Shown: positions 14,683-20,307 of the stretch, piece after piece
How positions within the stretch are numbered: the stretch's first letter is position 1
How the letters are laid out: each line of letters begins with the position of its first letter
Assembly (NCBI GenBank): GCA_003640385.1
Contig: RCAB01000773.1
Coordinates: forward strand, 1-20,307
DNA length: 20,307 nucleotides
Direction: 5' to 3'
DNA from: Setaria digitata
Lineage: Eukaryota; Nematoda; Chromadorea; Rhabditida; Setariidae
Translations under genes and position numbers: made by a program
The notes under the pieces: generated by a model
Databases searched by the model: none
Seen by the model: the letters and a program-made list of their open reading frames with translations, nothing else
What the model was told of the DNA's origin: nothing

Positions 14683-15144
14683 CTAATGCTTTATTGCAAC
14701 AAAGAAGCTCAATCCAATTTAATTCTAGGTAGTGTTAATTAACAGTAAGTCTCATAATTGAAATGAGCTGCCACTTATCAGTGATGTAAAACAAATGACT
14801 TATGAAAATGAATTGCAGCCAATATGTTTAATGTACCACAGTTATCTGACATTTTGAGATTTTATTAAACTTCTCTTTTTTTTTTTAATTAGGAACGATA
14901 TGAAGGATTTTCTCGTTTATGAATATTTTTTAATGTTCACGTCGTTCTTGCATTTCGTCATTTCTGATGCTGCTGTCATGAATTGTCACACTATATTTAA
15001 TCTGAGTTAAGACATAAATTTACAGGCAGATCGAACGAACGACGACTGAAGTAATCATTTCAGTTTTTATTAGATTGTGAAGTTAACTTTAGACAGCTCG
15101 CTTGAATGATTACTCTTAGTGTGTTATACCTTCAGATAGCCGAA

Positions 15145-15183
15145 ATGCATTTTTTTCGATTTCTGCAAAATGAGCATTTTTAA
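15145..15183 (+). CDS. short upstream reading frame overlapping the start of the next gene
   Basis: An ATG 25 bases before the start of the 15170 gene opens 12 codons in another frame and ends past that start. If the transcript begins upstream, this overlapping frame could lower translation of the main protein. It may simply be chance. Confidence 0.2.
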   Translation: MHFFRFLQNEHF

Positions 15184-15412
15184 AATTTTCATGATAAATT
15201 TCATAATATCTAATTTGCTGGCCTCTTTGTTAAATTTAATAGCCTCATCCCCACATTTAATTCAACAATTTGAAACAAGAATAGAGATAGCTCATCTAAA
15301 CGGCATCTTAGATGAGCCAGTTAGTGAAGAAAAATGTAGCAGAAATAAACGAGCAAATCATTTACCTGAGATGGATTCATACGACTATATGAAATTGGAC
15401 ATGGCGTCATGA
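15170..15412 (+). CDS. small secreted protein or peptide precursor, hypothetical
   Basis: This intronless frame of 80 codons runs from ATG to TGA. Residues 1-27 form a hydrophobic signal-peptide-like start (MSIFKIFMINFIISNLLASL). The rest is polar and acidic, with one Cys (56) and a basic cleavage motif RNKR at 58-61. Cleavage there would release a 19-residue C-terminal peptide, ANHLPEMDSYDYMKLDMAS. That layout fits a secreted peptide precursor, but there is no C-terminal Gly for amidation and no repeated peptide, so a neuropeptide role is only a guess. A possible splice or trans-splice acceptor (TACCTTCAG) lies at 15135. AATAAA occurs at 15576 and again at 15642, the latter followed by an A tract. 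No homologue is recognised. Confidence 0.4.
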   Translation: MSIFKIFMINFIISNLLASLLNLIASSPHLIQQFETRIEIAHLNGILDEPVSEEKCSRNKRANHLPEMDSYDYMKLDMAS

Positions 15413-15641
15413 TGGTCAACATCATCGGTCTCACTGATCCAAAATTTCTTACAAAATTTTTGCTTTAGATGACTACATATACAGACTAGCATTTCAAGAT
15501 AACGGCCTACTAAGTTCTATTTCACTGTGACATTTTTAATGCCACACATTCTTTCTAATTTGTTTAAATTTGAGAAATAAATTTTCCAAAAGAACTTAAA
15601 ACTGATTGCAACAGTAAAGTGTTGACATAAGCCCTTTATAA

Positions 15642-15654
15642 AATAAATTTACTC

Positions 15655-15687
<33 letters not shown>
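15642..15687 (+). other. AATAAA followed by a 30-base genomic A tract
   Basis: AATAAA at 15642-15647 is followed after 10 bases by 30 consecutive A (15658-15687) and then CAACAACAAA. This is the spacing of a cleaved and polyadenylated mRNA end written into the genome. It could mark the 3' end of a retroposed transcript that includes the frame at 15170-15412. A matching target-site duplication was not found. Confidence 0.5.
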
Positions 15688-15688
<1 letters not shown>

Positions 15689-16143
15689 AACAACAAATAC
15701 TTTGCCATCTGTTTTTCATAAAATTATACTGTTGTCTTCCCCGAACTTATATTTTTATATGTTTCTGAAGTAAAATTTGAAATTTTCGAAATACTAAGTT
15801 AGTTAGAGGTTACTTTGTTTTAATACTATTTGCCCACGGATATAAAATTTCTGCTAGCAAAATTCTCTGCTGAACTAATTTTTGAAACCTGAAAGGTTGT
15901 GATTTTTTACGTAAAGACAAAAGTAAACGAATATTTCATGCAATCTCACAGATACTTCCTAGCATAGTACAACTATAAACCCGTAAAAATGAAGGCAAAA
16001 AAAAAAATGATGAATTTGTGAAAACAAGGAAAAGTCCTTCTGGGATTCTGTGGAAGTTTACTTGGAATGAAGTTTAGGTCGTTACTTCTACTGTCCACGA
16101 AACTTCAGTGAAGCGCTGCTGGCTGACTCGTACCGGCACTGAA
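15688..16143. other. short AT-rich spacer
   Basis: No coding frame with support was found. The upper part (about 16020-16143) is richer in GC and probably belongs to the 3' untranslated region of the minus-strand membrane-protein gene. Another frame there (16088-16300, ending YESASSASLKFRGQ) could be coding only if that gene uses the GTAAGGAAG donor near 16158 or shifts frame. Confidence 0.4.
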
Positions 16144-17973
16144 CTATACCGGCTTCCTTACCAAAGACGTTTGTTGTGAGTTGCCGAAATATCGTGCGGA
16201 ACTCATCTGATGAGAACAGTGGCCTGGAGAAAAGGACAGTTGCTGGCCGGAAATTTCCCATTCGTAGGAGGCCGCAAAAGACGCTGTGTCTCTCTCGCAA
16301 GGTAAGTAATTGTTGCTGTAGATGACCTGCTGATTTGTTAAACTTTCTTTCCGGTTTGCTGTGTACCTTTCAAGTTGCAGCAATCCTTCTTCCTCATCGC
16401 TACATTTACTGCGAGACCTCTTGTACTTATCTGGAGGATGCGAGTGGCGATACTTGTAATTATCGTCGACCACTGAATTCTCTGCTTTGCAAAGATTTTC
16501 AAGCACCACGGCTGAAAGTCTTTGCACTTGCCCCTGTCGACAAGGCTTAATTAGTGATTTCCGCGAAGGGACGCACTGAATTTGATGACCTTGAATTCGC
16601 TGCAAGGTAAGGTTGTCCTTAATATTGTCATGTTTGAGAGATGTCCTGCGAACATGTCTATTCTTGCTTGAGGTGATGCGATCAGGACGCAGTTTCCTTA
16701 CCGAATTCCACATTGCCTCTACATGCCAGTACCAGTGCCAGTAGATGTACAGCTGAAGAAGTTATTACTGTGCAGCAGTTGAACTTGAGTAAGTTAAGAA
16801 GTAATTGATCTTTCAGCAAAGAGCCTAAACATTTTGAACGTTATCAGAGGGAGGAAGATGTTGAAGTTCGACATTTATCCATTTTCATTTTTCTCGCTGT
16901 AATGCTAATGAAGCCACCATCATGCTCCCCCTTCTTCCCTTTCTGTTTATCAAATTTTGTAACTTGAAATAATGGAATATTATACCAAGAAGAAATTCAG
17001 CGATGCTCCGGCGGCATAAATCGATACCGAAAAAAGAGAAGCACTGTTCTGATCACCGGTAAATGTCGGTAGTACACGTGGCAAAGCAGCCAAACTTAGG
17101 ATTAGCAGACCGACTCCATAGGCACTTTGCTAGAAAGTATTGCCATTATAGATGGATAGTTCCAGCTGTGCACAGCTGCAACGTTAAGAAAAACATGGAA
17201 ATATAGTCTTGAACAAAATAATTTAAGCTTACTAAGTTAACAGAAATCGGGCCTGGGATAGTTCGCTCATTGGGAAAGAATGCTATCAGTCGGTTAGTTT
17301 GCGGCGATATGTGTGCTCAGATGTCCACAAAACAACTGTCTAGAGGAAGACAGAGAAGAGATTAGCAAAAGCCCTGAGTGAGTATGAAGAGTAGCAGTAC
17401 CTGGATAAGGAGAGGCCATAAAGAGTAGGGACTCGGCCTTGACACAAATGCAAACGGTAAACAGATGACAAAGGCAACAATGTGACATGCGCACCACATA
17501 CACCGTCCGTAGCCGCCATCCAGGTGTTGCGCAACGCAACTATCGATACCCCACAGGGAGTGAAACAAGCCAATGTCGAAGATGATGATGTCCACGCCGA
17601 CCAGCAAAACTGGCTCCGTTCCATTTATGAAGTCACAGAAAAGAATCTGAAATTATGTCAAGCAGTGTCCTCAGATTTGTGCTAATTAATTACCTCTATA
17701 AGTTCAGTCCAATTTAAATCTAACAGTAGTGTTTGTATCCACGTTCCATCAGTTTCGGCTTATTCTGCGAAAATTCTCCTCCCTACTTAATTTTCTACAC
17801 CTTATTCTTGAGATGAGTACCTGGTTATAGTGGAAAATTGAAAAGAAGTGTTGTGCCATAGCCCAAATGCATACAGTAAGCTGTAGTAAGCCGAGGTAGA
17901 GTGAGATTTGCGAATTGAGATAACGGTGTCCCAAAATCTTGGAACTTTCGTCACGTATCACCAGCAACTTCAT
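16144..17973 (-). CDS. multi-pass membrane protein with long charged tail, four exons
   Basis: Exons in transcription order are 17973-17821, 17646-17401, 17129-16986 and 16752-16144. All three introns (174, 271 and 233 bases) are phase 0, with acceptors ATTTCAG, TTTCTAG and CTTCTTCAG. The product is 383 residues, and the ATG has an in-frame TAA just upstream. Hydrophobic segments lie at about 23-47 (LYLGLLQLTVCIWAM), 63-85 (VLLVGVDIIIFDIGLF), 100-119 (HIVAFVICLPFAFV), 127-153 and 163-190 (ending FFLLYIYWHWYW). Residues from about 195 form a basic then mixed, probably disordered tail starting NSVRKLRPDR and containing KYKRSRSKCSDEEEG. An NGT sequon lies at 59-61 between segments 1 and 2. The exons are much richer in GC than their introns. 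The final exon alone is 202 codons without a stop. I recognise no family; small four-helix insect and nematode proteins of unknown function share this general layout. A receptor, channel subunit or scaffold role cannot be chosen. Confidence 0.75.
17286..17339 (-). CDS. possible alternative terminal exon of the membrane-protein gene
   Basis: Inside the second intron of the membrane-protein gene a strong acceptor (CTGTCTTCCTCTAG) starts 17 codons in phase 0 and a TGA (TVVLWTSEHTYRRKLTD). Spliced to the second exon it would give a 150-residue isoform. That form would lack the last membrane segments and the tail. The intron before it would be only 61 bases. It may be a decoy site; the longer form is better supported. 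Confidence 0.3.
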   Translation of the reverse strand, partial: TVVLWTSEHTYRRKLTD

Positions 17974-20161
17974 CAGCAGTTATTAACTTGCATTTTCATT
18001 GCTTTCTGCAATTCAGAGGTCAGCAGATACTGTATGTTTTTTCCACAACATGCCTAGTTTTTTATAAATTCTAATCTATTCTCCACGGTAAAACATCCAC
18101 TGTGTTCTTCACGAAATAAATTAATTGCATTCCTTTGAAAATATTATCGAAATCTTTCTTGACTGCTAGATTAGACTAATGTACACTTATCTAGTACTAT
18201 TCTAGTTCACATGAAGACTAGTAGTAATTGATATGCAGCCGCATTTTAAATGAAAATACCACATAACAATTAACAAGTATCAGCAAAGACAGCAAGGTGA
18301 GGAAAAAATAAAAGGATGGGAGATGTATGAAAGAGACAGATTTGAAAGAGTTAACATGTCAAATGAAGTCATTAATTTAATGTCTGAAAAATAGAGGTCT
18401 ATACTTCAGTAACCTATGAAATTTAATGCTTTTTAACAAGTATAACGTATTTTCTCTTTTACCTTTGCCTAACATTCCTCCCATCTAAACTATTTTTTAG
18501 AGTCAGTCTTTGAACTTGATAGAATTTTATGCAACCATATCTAACTTATTTGCTTATTTATTAAAAAAAGAGCCTTCAATATCTAACTTATTTATTTTAA
18601 AATGAGCCTTCAAGTCTAGTCTGAAATAAGAAAAACAAAAAATGATGGAAATGAAGCAAATGTTTTTTTGTTTCGAATGACCGAAACAAAACAATGGGGA
18701 GTCCTTCCTTTCCAAATTGAAAACTCGGAATGAATGCGAAAAAGAAATGATCTTTCAAAAAAGAAAAAGGTCTGGTCAACAATTAACGAAGAACTAATTC
18801 TAGCTAATAAACTTGGAAAAAAGTGAAAAGGCTGAAGAAAAACAATCGTTGTAAAGAGCATTCTTAAAATAAGCTAATGAGTGGAATAGTTCCATGCGAA
18901 ACGGAAGTGATCCAAAACACCTCCTGTTTTGATTGCGTTTTTTCATCCCATCCATTGCAAATTACATATAAATAAGCTAACATGGTGTAAGCATTGAAAT
19001 AGCAACTGACTGAAAGGTTCCTGTATTATACTCTGCACATAAAGGCTGCATCGGAATTAAATTAATGAAGAAGCACAAAAAGTGTAACTGAAAATCGAAA
19101 TAGGATTTGTTGAATACAATATCCAGTTCTTTCCCTTCTGCTCTGCTGACATTAACTAGAAAATTATTCTGTTCATTTCATTACTCAAAAATTCTCTTCA
19201 AACGATCTGTTAATTAGGCATCTGCACTATGGTAATTCCTGCTAAAGAGCAAATCTCTCTTCATGGTCTGCTTGTAACTTCAAGAATTACCCGAAAGCAT
19301 GCTACTGTTAAGCTTCTTCACAAGTTCAAGCTGCAACTCAGAGAACGATCTCATTAGTTAGTAAATTGATAAAAAGTGAAGCAAATGGAAGGAAAAAAAC
19401 TTCGGTGTGGAAATCATTTATAATTATCATGGGAAGATAAAAGAAGGCAAGGGAGTTGAATGGAAGTGTGAAGAGTTGTGATGAGCACTGCAAAAAAAGA
19501 AGTGTTGCATTAGCATTGCACTAGCTTAGTCTTCGAGTCAGAAAATAATCTCTTTTAGTATTCAGAAGCTTTCATCCTCATTTGCTTTACATACCTTGCC
19601 CCATTCCATTTATGTTAAATACATATAAGGGGAAGAATTTGATTGAAAACTTCATTCGTGAAGTTATTCTTGGAACAGTTTTCAATTTTAGCAAAAACTG
19701 TTCTTTTCTTAATTTAAAAATTATCCAAAATGGCCATATGTGGCATATGAGAGACCAACAACTTTTCAGATAGGTTATAATCGCTGACTTTCATTTGAAA
19801 TTACCGGAAATAAGATCAATCAGATAGCGTGTTCTTGTCTTAAAAATGAACCTGTTTTTTGTCACTAGAGTCACAAAACTTAAAAGTAGATGAAAGGATT
19901 CGCACAATACAGAGCATGTGTTGCCTACAAGATTACTGGCCACTTATGGATGTTTCTAAATTAAGACTTAGCACTGTCTTATCATATTTGTTCAACAATT
20001 CATTTCAACCTATAAATTTGCATTCATATGAAAGTTAATTGCATGCTGAAGTTGACAGCTTGCTTAAATAAATTTGATATTATTTGCATATATATCATTC
20101 TATTTGCAAACACTGCTTGTTATTTTACTTCATGTAGTAAGGAAAATTCGGATAATTTAAA
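17974..20161. other. AT-rich upstream flank of the membrane-protein gene
   Basis: This probably contains the promoter of the minus-strand membrane-protein gene, but no specific element can be pointed to. The frames seen (for example 18597-18861 minus, 19582-19773 plus) are rich in Phe, Lys and Ile and come from T- or A-rich tracts. No gene, RNA or mobile element was recognised. Confidence 0.5.
18537..18612 (+). repeat. imperfect tandem duplication, two units
   Basis: Units 18537-18578 and 18579-18612 both start ATATCTAACTTATTT and end GAGCCTTCA. The second unit has lost about eight bases in the middle. It is a simple local duplication in non-coding DNA. Confidence 0.6.
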
Positions 20162-20284
20162 ATGCGTCGAGACGTTGCAGTGATACGTAAAACGTATTCG
20201 ATTTACGAATTATTTACAAACGTATGGTGCAAGGATAGTTTAGAAAGTTTCGCGAATGAGACGAAAATTTTCAATAAAGCTTGA
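20162..20284 (+). CDS. short open frame of 40 residues, uncertain
   Basis: An ATG with an in-frame stop nearby upstream opens MRRDVAVIRKTYSIYELFTN and ends ETKIFNKA before TGA. The composition is more balanced than the neighbouring DNA and the region is a little richer in CpG (several ACG and CGT). There is no motif and no splice evidence. The end of the window cuts off its context. It may be chance, or part of a gene that continues outside. Confidence 0.2.
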   Translation: MRRDVAVIRKTYSIYELFTNVWCKDSLESFANETKIFNKA

Positions 20285-20307
20285 TAAGTAGGAACTTCAG
20301 AAACCGA

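Noticed and set aside
16210..16300. Plus-strand MRTVAWRKGQLLAGNFPF before a perfect AAG|GTAAGT donor
   Set aside because: Only about 30 codons, inside the better supported minus-strand exon; the donor is probably coincidental.
16335..16550. Plus-strand frame with a signal-like start and Cys-rich part, with consensus donors at 16301 and 16607
   Set aside because: It has no ATG, and the minus strand here carries a 202-codon exon that joins in frame to three further exons of a membrane protein.
17482..17685. Plus-strand frame of 67 codons ending in KLCQAVSSDLC
   Set aside because: It is the complement of the second exon of the minus-strand membrane protein, which has hydrophobic helices and exact splice sites.

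Overview
The window looks like a piece of an AT-rich eukaryotic nuclear genome, most likely from a nematode. Genes are cut into small exons by mostly short introns (about 90-620 bases) that end in T-rich acceptors such as TTTCAG, TTTTAG and TTCTAG, while many donors are weak. The one gene with an obvious family, pyruvate kinase, reads like a nematode enzyme. No bacterial operons, CRISPR array, rRNA or tRNA were seen. The species cannot be fixed from this window; a parasitic clade III worm is only a guess.

Two genes can be rebuilt, both on the minus strand. The first (2165-6416) is a complete 13-exon pyruvate kinase of 550 residues with all catalytic motifs and consistent splice phases. The second (16144-17973) is a four-exon gene for a 383-residue multi-pass membrane protein with a long charged tail. 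It is not apparent from single open frames, because its N-terminal half lies in three short exons, and I could not assign it to a family.

Between and around these lie exon-like pieces with moderate or weak support. They include a terminal exon and an ATG exon downstream of pyruvate kinase (631-1860), GC-richer open frames on both strands between 6460 and 7640, and a Gln-rich exon running into a membrane segment (8018-8337). Others are a possible collagen-type exon end (12285-12355), an exon with a perfect GTGAGT donor (13695-13941), and three exons at 14181-14682. On the plus strand, 15170-15412 encodes a small protein with a signal peptide and a dibasic cleavage site. About 250 bases after it come AATAAA and a 30-base A tract, as in a retroposed or polyadenylated mRNA copy.

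The rest (roughly 8.4-12.2 kb, 12.4-13.7 kb and 18.0-20.1 kb) is AT-rich and mostly featureless. It holds a few short repeats, small inverted repeats and one extraordinary homopolymer of 235 A at 10974-11208. The genes show no shared pathway: pyruvate kinase is a housekeeping glycolytic enzyme and the membrane protein has no known link to it.
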